In this document: piece by piece, positions 7,044 through 16,043 of the stretch | Layout of the letters: the number at the start of each line of letters is the position of its first letter | Numbering within the stretch: the stretch's first letter is position 1 | DNA from: DASYXW01 sp035934405 | GTDB taxonomy: Bacteria; Acidobacteriota; Terriglobia; UBA7540 | Reading direction: 5' to 3' | Length of the DNA stretch: 32,255 nucleotides | Assembly (NCBI GenBank): GCA_035934405.1 | Contig: DASYXW010000026.1 | Coordinates: 1 to 32,255 of the forward strand | The notes under the pieces: model-generated | What the model was told of the DNA's origin: nothing | The model's input: only the letters and a program-made list of their open reading frames with translations | Databases searched by the model: none | Position numbers and translations under genes: made by a program

Positions 7044-9053
7044 GTGAACGGCCTGATGAGCAACCGCGCGCGCCTCATTTTCGTTTCCTCCGTGATCGCG
7101 GCATCGTGCGGGCTGGGTTGCCATCACACTCGCCCGGTGACCCAGCAGGTGGTGGTGCTCGGCTTTGACGGCGCCGACCCGAATCTGCTTGCGAAGTGGA
7201 TGGCGCAGGGCAAACTCCCCAACCTGAAACGGCTGTCGGAGACGGGCACCTTCCGCCCGCTCGGCACCACGAACCCGCCGGAGTCGCCCGTGGCTTGGGC
7301 GTCATTCGCCACCGGCTTGAACCCCGGCGGCACCGGCATCTTTGACTTTCTGCGGCGCGACCCCAAGACCTACCTGCCGGAACTCGCGCTCGTCGAGCAC
7401 AAGCCGGCCAAATTTCTTTTCGGAATGATTCCCCTTCGCCCGCCCGAGATGATCAACCAACGCAGCGGCGTGCCGTTTTACAAGGCCGCGGCCGACGCCG
7501 GCTACAAGGTGACCGTCATCCGCATGCCGCTCGAAACGCCGCCGACGGAAGTGCCGGGGGGCAAACTCTGGTCCGGCCTGGGGGTGCCGGACGTTCGCGG
7601 GACGTGGGGAACGTTCTTCTACTTTGGCACGGACCTCACGCCGTGGGACGTGGGTGATACGGAGTTCGGCGGCAAGCTGGTGCGCCTGGAACTCAACGGC
7701 AATCGCGCGGCATCCTCGATCGAGGGTCCGGTGGACCCGGCCACGATGTCGCACGCCCGAGTCTCCGAGCCGGTCAGTTTCCAGGTGACGCCGGAAGGGA
7801 ACGCGGTGAGCATCGCGCTCGGCGGGCGCTCGGAGACCGTCGGCGAGCATCAATGGAGCAACTGGTTCCGCGTCAAGTTCCGCATCACGCCGCTGCTTTC
7901 GCTGCACGCCATCTGCCGGTTTTACGTGCTGCAGGCGCAGCCCGACCTGCGCGTCTACATGATGCCGCTCAACATGGATCCCGACGATCCCCCCCTGGCG
8001 CTGTCTTATCCGCCAAGCTTTACGCGGGATCTGGTGAAAAAGCACGGGCTTTTCAAGACCATTGGCTGGTGGCACGATACCTGGGCGCTGAACGAGGAGA
8101 AGATCGACGAAGGCGTGTTTCTGGACGATCTCTTTCGCACCATGAAGATGAACGAAGAGATTACACTCGACGAGCTGAAGAGCGATCCGCCGAGCCTGCT
8201 GGTCTCGGTGTTCACTGCCACCGACAGCGTCTCGCACATGTTCTACCGCCTCATCGACCCGCAGCACCCGCGCTACGACCCGGCGCTCGCCGCGAAATAC
8301 GGCGACGCCATCCTGCGCGTTTACGAGCGCATGGACCAGATCGTGGGCGAGGTGGAAGGGGCGATGAAGCCGGGTGCGACTCTTCTCATCGTCTCCGACC
8401 ACGGGTTCCACACCTGGCGCAAGGGGTTCAACACGAACACCTGGCTCGTCCAGAACGGCTACATGACGCTGAAGGACCCCAATGCGAAGGAGAACACCTA
8501 CAATCTCTCGGAGCTGTTCGGGCAGGGCAGCTTCTTCCCCAACGTGGATTGGAGCCGGACGCGAGCCTACGCTCTTGGGCTAGGCCAGATTTATCTCAAC
8601 CTGCAAGGGCGGGAGGGGCACGGCATCGTCAGCGCCGGTCCTGAGGCCGACCAATTGCTCCGCCACATCCAACAGAAGTTGATGGCCTTCCGCGACCCGG
8701 ACACCGGCGGCCCCGTGCTCGAGAACGCCTACCTCGGCCGCGAGATTTTTCACGGCGCTCGCATGGCTCGCGCTCCCGACCTTCAGCTCACCTTCCGTGA
8801 CGGCTACCGCACGTCGTGGCAGACCTCGCTCGGGGCGATTCCGGCGGGCATCGTTGTGGCTAATATGAAGAAGTGGAGCGGTGACCACTGCGCCTCGGAC
8901 CCCAGCGATACGCAAGGCATATTCCTCACCAACCGCAAACTCACCACGTCGAGTCCCAGCATCCTCGACATTGATCCCACCGTGCTCCAACTGCTCGGCG
9001 CGCCGCCGCAGCCGGTGGACGGCCACGCGATGCAATTCGAAATTGGAAACTAA
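7044..9053 (+). CDS. Exported alkaline-phosphatase-superfamily protein (type I phosphodiesterase/nucleotide pyrophosphatase-like)
   Basis: The 669-residue protein begins with a hydrophobic export signal (residues ~10-26; the C at 26 could be lipidated but the lipobox is poor). The mature part has the two-metal site of the type I phosphodiesterase/nucleotide pyrophosphatase family: D42 in VLGFDGADPN, a Ser in PPESPVAWASFATG (S81 is the likely nucleophile), the TDSVSHMFYRL motif with Asp and His, and the closing LLIVSDHGFH. All ligand motifs are there, so hydrolysis of a phosphate ester or phosphodiester outside the cytoplasm is likely; the substrate is unknown. The start is GTG 7044 or ATG 7056. 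It lies upstream of the Oar-like receptor, separated by 385 bases, and two other enzymes of the same superfamily follow that receptor. Confidence 0.85.
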   Translation: MNGLMSNRARLIFVSSVIAASCGLGCHHTRPVTQQVVVLGFDGADPNLLAKWMAQGKLPNLKRLSETGTFRPLGTTNPPESPVAWASFATGLNPGGTGIFDFLRRDPKTYLPELALVEHKPAKFLFGMIPLRPPEMINQRSGVPFYKAAADAGYKVTVIRMPLETPPTEVPGGKLWSGLGVPDVRGTWGTFFYFGTDLTPWDVGDTEFGGKLVRLELNGNRAASSIEGPVDPATMSHARVSEPVSFQVTPEGNAVSIALGGRSETVGEHQWSNWFRVKFRITPLLSLHAICRFYVLQAQPDLRVYMMPLNMDPDDPPLALSYPPSFTRDLVKKHGLFKTIGWWHDTWALNEEKIDEGVFLDDLFRTMKMNEEITLDELKSDPPSLLVSVFTATDSVSHMFYRLIDPQHPRYDPALAAKYGDAILRVYERMDQIVGEVEGAMKPGATLLIVSDHGFHTWRKGFNTNTWLVQNGYMTLKDPNAKENTYNLSELFGQGSFFPNVDWSRTRAYALGLGQIYLNLQGREGHGIVSAGPEADQLLRHIQQKLMAFRDPDTGGPVLENAYLGREIFHGARMARAPDLQLTFRDGYRTSWQTSLGAIPAGIVVANMKKWSGDHCASDPSDTQGIFLTNRKLTTSSPSILDIDPTVLQLLGAPPQPVDGHAMQFEIGN

Positions 9054-9438
9054 ACTGGAAAGCGCGGTGACTCGTGACACTTCTACGGTTTCTTATATAT
9101 GAAAAGAGGGAGAGACGGCGGCAGGTGCGGCTGACTAAGCCGACAGACGGCGGTTCTTCAGTAGCATAGGCGGTTCGAAATCGAGATTGGACGTTTGGCA
9201 AAGATTTTGCTTGACAACGCCGAGGTCTTGGCGTTTACTTTTGCCGTGTCAGGGGAAGTTGGTTAGAAGCAACGCACACTCGGCTCTTGGTATTCTCAAT
9301 CTTCACTCTCATTAGGATGCTCGTTTGCGTGCCTGCGGTTGTCCGATTCCGATAGGGAGAAAGAAATTCTAAGCAGCGCTGGTCCTTATTTTTTCCAATT
9401 TAACCGAATCAGAATCTATCTCACCGGAGGAGGTAGCG
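9054..9438. other. Intergenic leader upstream of the Oar-like receptor
   Basis: These 385 bases hold no credible gene. They contain the sigma-54-type promoter at 9196-9211 and a strong ribosome site GGAGGAGG (9427-9434) just before the ATG at 9439. The long untranslated leader (~210 bases) shows no riboswitch consensus that I recognise. Confidence 0.5.
9196..9211 (+). promoter_or_regulatory. Sigma-54 (RpoN) type promoter for the Oar-like receptor gene
   Basis: TGGCAAAGATTTTGCT matches the -24/-12 consensus TGGCAC-N5-TTGCW very well, with the invariant GG (9197-9198) and GC (9209-9210) exactly 10 bases apart. It lies about 230 bases before the ATG at 9439. The leader downstream has no other gene. 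This implies control by an RpoN-dependent activator; none is encoded nearby. Confidence 0.6.
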
Positions 9439-12400
9439 ATGAAAGGTAAAAGCGGAAGATTCCAGCATTGCCTGTGGGAACTGGTGTGCCTCACCGCACT
9501 CACAGCCGGCACGCTCTTTGGGCAGGGAACTTCGGGCACGATCACGGGCGTGGTTGCCGACCCCTCGGGCGCCGTAGTTCCGCACGCCAGCGTGACCATC
9601 ACCAACCAAGCGACCGGAGTCAAGTACGATTTGAAGACCAACGGCGCAGGCGTCTATTTCATCACGTCAGTGCTGCCCGGGACGTATTCCATCGGAGTGA
9701 CGGCGACCGGGTTCAAGAGCTACGAAAACCACAACCAGGCCTTGTCCGTGGACCAGACCTTGCGTCTGGACATCAAGCTGGAGGTCGGCGCGGCCACGCA
9801 AACAGTGACCGTCGAAGCAGGAGCGCCTTTGGTGAACACCGAGGCGGGCCGCATGTCGAGCCTCGTGACCGCCACCCAGATCAACAACCTGCCCCTGAAC
9901 GGGCGTAACATCTATCAGTTGATGCAACTCGTTCCCGGGGCGGTTAACTCCACGTCCGTGGACTTCGAGTCCAATACCGGCGGCGTGCAGACCAACATCA
10001 ATGGCGGCCGCGCCAACTTCAACGGCTTCCTGTTTGACGGCGTCTCGAACAAGGGCCTGAGCGGCGGCTCGAACGCCCAGCCTTCTCCGGATTTCGTACA
10101 GGAGTTCCGCATCGAGACCAACAACTTCGACGCCCAGTACTCGAACAGCGCCGCGTCGATTACGGACGTCAGCACCAAGTCTGGCAGCAACCAGTTTCAC
10201 GGCGACGCTTACGAGTTCTTCCGCAACGACGTGCTCAACGCTCGCAACTTTTTCGACGGCGCCACCAAATCTGAGTTTCGCATGAACCAGTTCGGCGCCA
10301 CTCTCGGTGGACCCATCAAGAAGGATAAGCTGTTCTTTTTCGGCGGGTACGAGGGCGAGCGCTTCCGGACGGCTTCGCCGTTCCTGCAATTTACGGAAAG
10401 TCCGGCCTTCCAGCAGGCCGTCGAGAGCGCGGTGCCGAACTCGGTAGCCGCTTTGCTCTACAAGGACTTTCCCGGACCCGCGCCCACGTCGGGGCTCACG
10501 ACGGTCGGCGACCTCGTCAATGCCGACGTCACGGGCGGAGACATCGGCGCCTCGCTGACCGCGCCTTACGCCGGCACCGCAAACCTGAACGGCGACCCCT
10601 TCCTCGGCTATCTCGACCCCTGCTTCCTGAACACCTTCGTTGGCATCGGAGGCTCGGCGAACATTCCGAGCCTGCCGGGTGTGACCTGGGGTAATCCTCA
10701 GTCTTTCGCCAACACCGCCGCCGCCCTCTTCGGCGTCACGCCGGCGCAGAACGCGCAGATTACCAGCAACATTGCGTCGGCCTGTCCCGGATCGGGCCTC
10801 GTCGCCCCAGCCGTCCAAGCAGGCGCGATTTCGTCAAGCGCCATCGCCGAGGGGTTCGCTAACGCGGCCGGCCCGACACGCGCCAAAGGCGTTTTCTACA
10901 ACGGCGATCAGTTCGTGGCTCGGTTGGACTATCAAGGAGACAAGAACCGGATGTTCGGCCGCGGCTATTTCCTGGTCCAAAAGAATCCCAACGTCTCGCC
11001 CGTGACCGGCATCCGCGGGTTTACCGCTCCGGCCAGTTTCTCTTTCCCTGGCGTCGCATACAGTTGGGTGCGTTCGCTCTCGCCGACCGCGGTCAATGAG
11101 TTCGAGGCCGGTTTCATCCGTAACCAGTCCAGTATCACTCCCACGCCCTCGCAATTCGGTGTGCCCAACATCGGCTTCGACAGCGGCGAGCCGAGCTTCG
11201 GCGCCTACAATGGTTATCCACAGTTCTTCAACGAGGACGTGTTTAACTTCAAGGACATGGTTTCGCTCCAGAAGAGCAACCATTCCCTGAAAGTGGGCGG
11301 TGAGTTGAAGCGTAACTATGAAAACAGCGAGTTTGACGTGGGCCGGCCGAGTTACGGCTTCGCCGACCCGGTCTTCTTCGCCAACGATCTGCCTTACATC
11401 CAGGCGGCCGGGGTCAATCCGGAGTTGACGAGCGGGCTCGCGGCGCATATCGACACCAACATCCGCGCCTGGCGCAACTACGAGCTTGGCTTCTTCGGCC
11501 AGGACGACTGGAAGGTGACCCATAACTTGACCCTGAACCTGGGACTGCGCTGGGACTTCTTCAGCCCGCACACCGAGAAGTATAACCAGGCCACGCAGTT
11601 TGTGTTCGGCCCGGGCACCGATCCCACGTCGCGGCTCGCCAGCGTCAACTGTGAGACCTTCACGAGCAGCGGCTGCCTGTTGCCGTTTGGCGACACGAAT
11701 ACCCCGAACGGCGGATTCACGCCGGCATCCTCGCTCTTCCCCTCGCGTTATGGCAACTTTGCTCCGCGCCTCGGCTTTGCCTGGGACCCGTTTGGAACCG
11801 GCAAGACCTCAGTGCGCGGCGGCGCTGCCATCTCTTATGAGGGCACCTTCTACAATGCGCTCTCAAACTCGCGCTGGAACCTCCCCTTCTACTCGTTTAA
11901 CGAGGCCTGCCCGGTGTTTTGCGGGATTCCAGGTCTGCCCACTTACGGCCCCACCAGCGCTACCGGCACTCCCACCGGGGCGGCCCCGACCTTCAGCGGA
12001 GCCCCTGCCAACATCGGCCAGGGCCCTGGAGGCCTGGGCTTTAACGGTAACATCGAGGGTTGGCTCTCGGCCAACCCCGACCTGGCCGTGCTCACCGGTA
12101 TACCGAGCCCCACTTACAAATTACCGTACACTGAGCAGTTCTTCCTCGGAATCCAGCACCAGCTCAGTAACTCGACGGTCCTTGAGGTTAATGGTGTGGG
12201 GACTCTCTCTCGCCACCTCTTCTGGGCGGAAGACCCCAACCGTGTGGTGGGCGGCAAGCAGCGGCCGGTGGGGACCGTCTTTGACCCTTGCACGGGGACT
12301 TTCGACACTGCCGTCACGCCCACCATCAACCCGTGTTTCGGGCACTTGCGGACTTGGGAGACCAGCGTGAATTCCAGTTACTGGGCCTTGCAGGCGACCC

Positions 12401-13203
12401 TCAACCGCAAGTTCAGCCGGGGCTTGGCGTTCCAGACGGCTTACACTTGGAGTCACTCGATTGACCTTCGCTCCAGTTGGCACGCCCTTACCAGTGGCGG
12501 CTCTGCGACCGACAATAACGGAGTCGGAGAGTCCGGCTATTCATCCGATCCCAACAACTTGCAACTCGAGCAGGCCAGTTCGTTGTTCGACATTCGTCAC
12601 CGGCTGGTCAGCTCCATCGAGTGGGACTTGCCGTGGGATAAGAGCCAGCAAGGCTTCGCGGGGCATGTCCTGGGCGGATGGACCACCAACGCCGTCATCA
12701 GCCTCCAGAGCGGTTTCCCCTTTACCGTTGGAGCCTCTAAAGACTTCAGCGGCACTGGCATCCGCGCCCAGCGGCCGGATACGCCGTCCTTTGGAAACAG
12801 CAAGTCCTTCAGCCCTTCGGACTTCGAGGCGGGCTCGGCTGGCTCAAGCGGTCTGAGTGTGTTCCAGGCACTGGGGCCGGCGGGCGGCTCTACCTGCGCG
12901 ACGGCAGCCACGACCGGGTGCCTAGGCGCCTTTCCGATTCCGGTGCCGGGTACTGTGGGCAATCTGGGCCGCAACACGTTCCGCGGGCCCGGATTCGCCG
13001 AGACGGACTTCTCGCTGTTCAAACGCGTCAATTTCAGCTCGAATGAAGCTCGGTATTTCGAGTTCCGGGCGGAGTTCTTCAACCTCTTCAACCGCACCAA
13101 TCTCAATCCGCCGGTTGCCAACCTGACCTCGGGCAGCTTCGGGCTTGCCACCTCGGCGTCCGATCCGCGCGAGATTCAGTTCGGCCTGAAGCTGTACTTC
13201 TAG
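9439..13203 (+). CDS. Oar-like TonB-dependent outer-membrane transporter with carboxypeptidase-regulatory domain
   Basis: The 1254-residue product has a signal peptide (residues ~1-30, hydrophobic core CLTALTAGTLFG). A CarboxypepD_reg/Cna-B-like beta-sandwich follows (~33-115: GTITGVVADPSGAVVPHA, then GVYFITSVLPGTYSIGV). Next comes a plug-like domain with the hallmark INNLPLNGRNIYQLMQLVPG (around 150-170), and then a very long beta-barrel rich in aromatic strands, ending in a terminal aromatic residue (FGLKLYF), as needed for outer-membrane insertion. This is the Oar/OmpA-related TonB-dependent family that is highly amplified in acidobacteria and that probably imports or processes large organic ligands. 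The substrate cannot be read from sequence. Its promoter appears sigma-54-dependent, and a terminator follows at 13253-13282. It is a monocistronic unit. Confidence 0.93.
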   Translation: MKGKSGRFQHCLWELVCLTALTAGTLFGQGTSGTITGVVADPSGAVVPHASVTITNQATGVKYDLKTNGAGVYFITSVLPGTYSIGVTATGFKSYENHNQALSVDQTLRLDIKLEVGAATQTVTVEAGAPLVNTEAGRMSSLVTATQINNLPLNGRNIYQLMQLVPGAVNSTSVDFESNTGGVQTNINGGRANFNGFLFDGVSNKGLSGGSNAQPSPDFVQEFRIETNNFDAQYSNSAASITDVSTKSGSNQFHGDAYEFFRNDVLNARNFFDGATKSEFRMNQFGATLGGPIKKDKLFFFGGYEGERFRTASPFLQFTESPAFQQAVESAVPNSVAALLYKDFPGPAPTSGLTTVGDLVNADVTGGDIGASLTAPYAGTANLNGDPFLGYLDPCFLNTFVGIGGSANIPSLPGVTWGNPQSFANTAAALFGVTPAQNAQITSNIASACPGSGLVAPAVQAGAISSSAIAEGFANAAGPTRAKGVFYNGDQFVARLDYQGDKNRMFGRGYFLVQKNPNVSPVTGIRGFTAPASFSFPGVAYSWVRSLSPTAVNEFEAGFIRNQSSITPTPSQFGVPNIGFDSGEPSFGAYNGYPQFFNEDVFNFKDMVSLQKSNHSLKVGGELKRNYENSEFDVGRPSYGFADPVFFANDLPYIQAAGVNPELTSGLAAHIDTNIRAWRNYELGFFGQDDWKVTHNLTLNLGLRWDFFSPHTEKYNQATQFVFGPGTDPTSRLASVNCETFTSSGCLLPFGDTNTPNGGFTPASSLFPSRYGNFAPRLGFAWDPFGTGKTSVRGGAAISYEGTFYNALSNSRWNLPFYSFNEACPVFCGIPGLPTYGPTSATGTPTGAAPTFSGAPANIGQGPGGLGFNGNIEGWLSANPDLAVLTGIPSPTYKLPYTEQFFLGIQHQLSNSTVLEVNGVGTLSRHLFWAEDPNRVVGGKQRPVGTVFDPCTGTFDTAVTPTINPCFGHLRTWETSVNSSYWALQATLNRKFSRGLAFQTAYTWSHSIDLRSSWHALTSGGSATDNNGVGESGYSSDPNNLQLEQASSLFDIRHRLVSSIEWDLPWDKSQQGFAGHVLGGWTTNAVISLQSGFPFTVGASKDFSGTGIRAQRPDTPSFGNSKSFSPSDFEAGSAGSSGLSVFQALGPAGGSTCATAATTGCLGAFPIPVPGTVGNLGRNTFRGPGFAETDFSLFKRVNFSSNEARYFEFRAEFFNLFNRTNLNPPVANLTSGSFGLATSASDPREIQFGLKLYF

Positions 13204-13252
13204 CCCCGTGGGGCGGGTCTCCAAACCCGCCCCTACAAACCGGAATTCCCAG

Positions 13253-13282
13253 GGGGGACGGGTTTGAATCGTCCCCCTTTTT
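13253..13282 (+). terminator. Intrinsic terminator after the Oar-like gene
   Basis: GGGGGACG (13253-13260) pairs with CGTCCCCC (13270-13277) over a 9-base loop, followed by TTTTT (13278-13282). An earlier GC-rich inverted repeat, GGGGCGGGT/AACCCGCCCC (about 13209-13233), directly follows the stop codon and may add to termination. Confidence 0.75.
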
Positions 13283-13434
13283 GTTTGGTTCGGGAGACCG
13301 GCCTGCACTAGGCCTATCTTGGCTAGCCATCGACGCGGAAGGTGGGCTATGGCGCCGCCGAAAGCAACTGGCGCAATGCGCGCAACTCGAAGTCGCGCCG
13401 GTAAGTCACGCGAACTTACGAAAGGGTTTGGCCG

Positions 13435-13839
13435 TCACGGTGTGACCTCGCCTCGCAGCCGCTTCGCGAGCTTTCCGATTTGCTTGAGCTGCTGGTTCAA
13501 GTCCTTCGGAAGCGCGCCCTTGGACACCTGGTCGATTTCACCGGGTATCTTGCTGGCGAGCGTGGCAAGCTGCTCGGCGTCCTTGCGTGTCTGCGCGGCG
13601 TTGAACCGCCGGCGCGGCGTGATGTCCTCCGGCTTGCCCTCGAAATCCCCCGGTGGGTGCGGCCGCGTAGGATGCACGAGCACGGGTTCGGAGCCCGGAC
13701 CGGGCGCACCGTTCGGCGCCGGGAAATTCGGCGGCCCTTGCTGAGCGAAGGCTGGCCGCGCCGCTGTGCTGCTGCGACCTGCAACGACGGCGATAGCCGC
13801 GCCGCATACGAGTGCCATCAGGAACACGCAGGTTTTCAT
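13435..13839 (-). CDS. Small secreted proline-rich hypothetical protein
   Basis: I do not recognise this 134-residue protein. It has a clear signal peptide (MKTCVFLMALVCGAAIAVVA, with possible cleavage near residues 30-33 at AFAQQ). A disordered stretch rich in Pro and Gly covers residues ~33-75, and a helical C-terminal part ~80-134 has the heptad-like phrases KDAEQLATLASKIPGEI and LNQQLKQIGKLAKRLRGE. The ATG at 13839 has GAGGAGG at a suitable distance, so the gene is real. It should be periplasmic or surface-located. It is on the same strand as the upstream sulfatase-fold pair, starting 38 bases after it, and so may be the last gene of that operon. Confidence 0.75.
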   Translation of the reverse strand: MKTCVFLMALVCGAAIAVVAGRSSTAARPAFAQQGPPNFPAPNGAPGPGSEPVLVHPTRPHPPGDFEGKPEDITPRRRFNAAQTRKDAEQLATLASKIPGEIDQVSKGALPKDLNQQLKQIGKLAKRLRGEVTP

Positions 13840-13877
13840 CGCTGGGCCTCCTCAACTGCTCGTGCCATTGTACTCCG

Positions 13878-16034
13878 CTATCGCCTTGGCGGGAACTGAG
13901 TGCGGTACTGGCCGCACAACTCCTCACTGAGCTTGCAAACCTTTTGGTAAGCCGCTCGGGCCTTCGCGGCGTCACCTTGCTTGCCGTACTGGAAGGCTAG
14001 GTTCAAGTACGCGGCGGCGTAGCGCGGATCAAGACGGACCGCTTGCTCGTATGCGCCGACGGCCTGCGCGCCGCGGCCGACATCTGCGAGCGCAATGCCC
14101 AAATAGTTGTAGGCGACGGCATCGCGGTATCCCAGCGCAATGCCGCGCTGGATCTCGGGCAGCGCTTCGCGATACTGGCCGAGCTTCACGAGCGTTATGC
14201 CGCGGTCGGTGTGACCCTCGGCGGAATCAGGATGCGCCTGGACGAGCGTGGCAAGCATCGCGCGCGCCTTCTCCAGTTCGTTCGTCCGCCAATAGACTTG
14301 CGCGAGAGCGAGACCAGCGGCAGGCTGGCGCGGATTGAGCCGGAGCGCGAGCTCAAAGGCGGAAGCGGCCTGGGAGTCCTGACCGGTGGCGAAGTCAGCT
14401 CGACCGAGGCCGAGCAGCGCCTGGTCAAACGTGGAGTTGAGCGCCAGGGACTTGCGAAACTCCGCGACAGCAGCTTCGGGCTTGCCCCACGCGATAGCGT
14501 TTTCGCCGCGCTCGAAGGGAATGACGTAGAGATGCGGCTCGGCTTGTTCGAGGCGGCGCCAGGCGTCGTCGGCCTCGGCGTACTGCCGGAGCCGGGTGAG
14601 GTCGGTCGAGTGCAGAATCTGGTTCAGGACGCCGATCTTGTCCTTGGGGTCGGCGAGGTTAGCTGCCTTGCCCCCGGGGTGAGACCCGGCGGTATAGCTG
14701 AGATAACCGAGCGACTTGAGCTTTTCCAATGTCTCGGCATCGAGCGGCGCCGGCGGTCTCTGCGGGGGGCCGGCGTAGCGCTGCTCGATCGCCGCCAGTT
14801 CTTCCCCGAGCGACGCGGCCACGGCGGCGTTCGAAGCGATGAGGTTCACGCGCTCCATCGGGTCGCGAGCAAGGTCGTACAGCTCCGGATGCGGGGCTGC
14901 GATGTACTTGAACCGGGACGTGACAAGGCATCGCAGTTCGCTCCAGCCGAAGGAATCACGCGGGTAATAGGACTCGGCATAAACGGGGTCATGCGGGACC
15001 ACGCCGGGCCTCAACCAGCGCCCGAGCGAGTGGCCCTGGAAGCTGGCGGATTCGGTGGTTGGGACGGCACAGGCCTGGGCGATGGTGGGCGCGATGTCCA
15101 GGGTCGAGACCGGTACGGAAGGCGCGGGGTCTTTCAACACGCTTTGGGGAGGCTGTCCCGGCCAGTGCTCCGGCCAGTGAACGATCAGGGGCACGTGCAG
15201 CGTGGCGTTATAGACGAAGAACCCGTGCTCGCTCTCGCCGTGCTCGCCGAGCGACTCGCCGTGGTCGCTGGTAAGCACAATGAGCGTGTTGCGGTACAGG
15301 CTGCGCGCCCGCAGGCGAGCGAGAACCCGGCCCACCTGGGTGTCCTCGAAGGCAATCGCGGCGTCGTAGGGACGGCCCGGGAAGCGAGCACGATAGGCCG
15401 GCGGTGACCGGTAAGGGCTGTGAGCATCGTAGAGGTGGAGCCAGGCGAAGAACGGCTGCGAGCCGTTGCGATCGAGCCATTCGAGCAGGCGGTCGGTGGT
15501 CCGGTCGCCGCTTCGCATGAGGAGAAACGGGTCACCGGCGTGCACCGTGTCCTGGCCCACGCGGTCGTCGTACACGTCAAAGCCGCGATTCAAGCCCCAC
15601 ATCGAATCCAGAGCGAACGAGCTCACAAATGCCCCGGTTGCGTATCCATGGCGCCGTAGGAGTTCGGCCAGAGTCGGGATGCCGCGCGGAAGCCCGTGCG
15701 AAGTGAAATCGCGCACGCCGTTGAACATGGGGTAGGTGCTGGTGAGGATGACGGCGTGCGAAGGCAGCGTGATGGGCGCCTGCGTGTAGGCATTGGCAAA
15801 GCGCACCGATTCACTTGCTAGACGATCGATGTTGGGCGTTTGGCTGCGAACGTCACCGTAGCATCCGAGGTGGTCGGCGCGGACGGTATCGAGCGTGATC
15901 AGCAGAACCGACGGGCGCGCCTGGACTGAGGCCGGCGGGCTCGATCCGCCGATCAACAAGGCAGGGATGGCGGCGAGAAGGATCAACCGCGCCAGGCCGA
16001 GGGAGCCCCATGTTGTGCGGCCAGTGGCCATCAT
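13878..16034 (-). CDS. Secreted sulfatase-fold hydrolase/transferase with C-terminal TPR repeats (1)
   Basis: The 718-residue protein has a signal peptide or anchor (~14-36), a sulfatase-fold domain (~41-440) and a TPR region (~470-710). Metal-binding motifs are present: LLITLDTVRADHLGCYG (D49, with D54 nearby) and LTSDHGESLGEHGE (D257, H258). The position of the formylglycine-forming signature C/S-x-P-S-R reads T89-L-P-S-H. The protein therefore cannot make formylglycine and is not a classical sulfatase; a Thr nucleophile is used by related phosphoethanolamine and glycerophosphate transferases. The TPRs, with motifs such as GHTDRGITLVKLGQYREAL and AYNYLGIALADVGRGAQA, suggest docking to protein partners in the periplasm. 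It starts 9 bases after the next homologue on the same strand, so the two are co-transcribed. Substrate unknown. Confidence 0.85.
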   Translation of the reverse strand: MMATGRTTWGSLGLARLILLAAIPALLIGGSSPPASVQARPSVLLITLDTVRADHLGCYGDVRSQTPNIDRLASESVRFANAYTQAPITLPSHAVILTSTYPMFNGVRDFTSHGLPRGIPTLAELLRRHGYATGAFVSSFALDSMWGLNRGFDVYDDRVGQDTVHAGDPFLLMRSGDRTTDRLLEWLDRNGSQPFFAWLHLYDAHSPYRSPPAYRARFPGRPYDAAIAFEDTQVGRVLARLRARSLYRNTLIVLTSDHGESLGEHGESEHGFFVYNATLHVPLIVHWPEHWPGQPPQSVLKDPAPSVPVSTLDIAPTIAQACAVPTTESASFQGHSLGRWLRPGVVPHDPVYAESYYPRDSFGWSELRCLVTSRFKYIAAPHPELYDLARDPMERVNLIASNAAVAASLGEELAAIEQRYAGPPQRPPAPLDAETLEKLKSLGYLSYTAGSHPGGKAANLADPKDKIGVLNQILHSTDLTRLRQYAEADDAWRRLEQAEPHLYVIPFERGENAIAWGKPEAAVAEFRKSLALNSTFDQALLGLGRADFATGQDSQAASAFELALRLNPRQPAAGLALAQVYWRTNELEKARAMLATLVQAHPDSAEGHTDRGITLVKLGQYREALPEIQRGIALGYRDAVAYNYLGIALADVGRGAQAVGAYEQAVRLDPRYAAAYLNLAFQYGKQGDAAKARAAYQKVCKLSEELCGQYRTQFPPRR

Positions 16035-16043
16035 GCTCGTCCG

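Noticed and set aside
13433..13446. GTCACGGTGTGAC inverted repeat as another Crp/Fnr-like site
   Set aside because: The arms are in the opposite order (GTCAC first) and it lies at the 3' end of the small secreted protein gene, not at a promoter.
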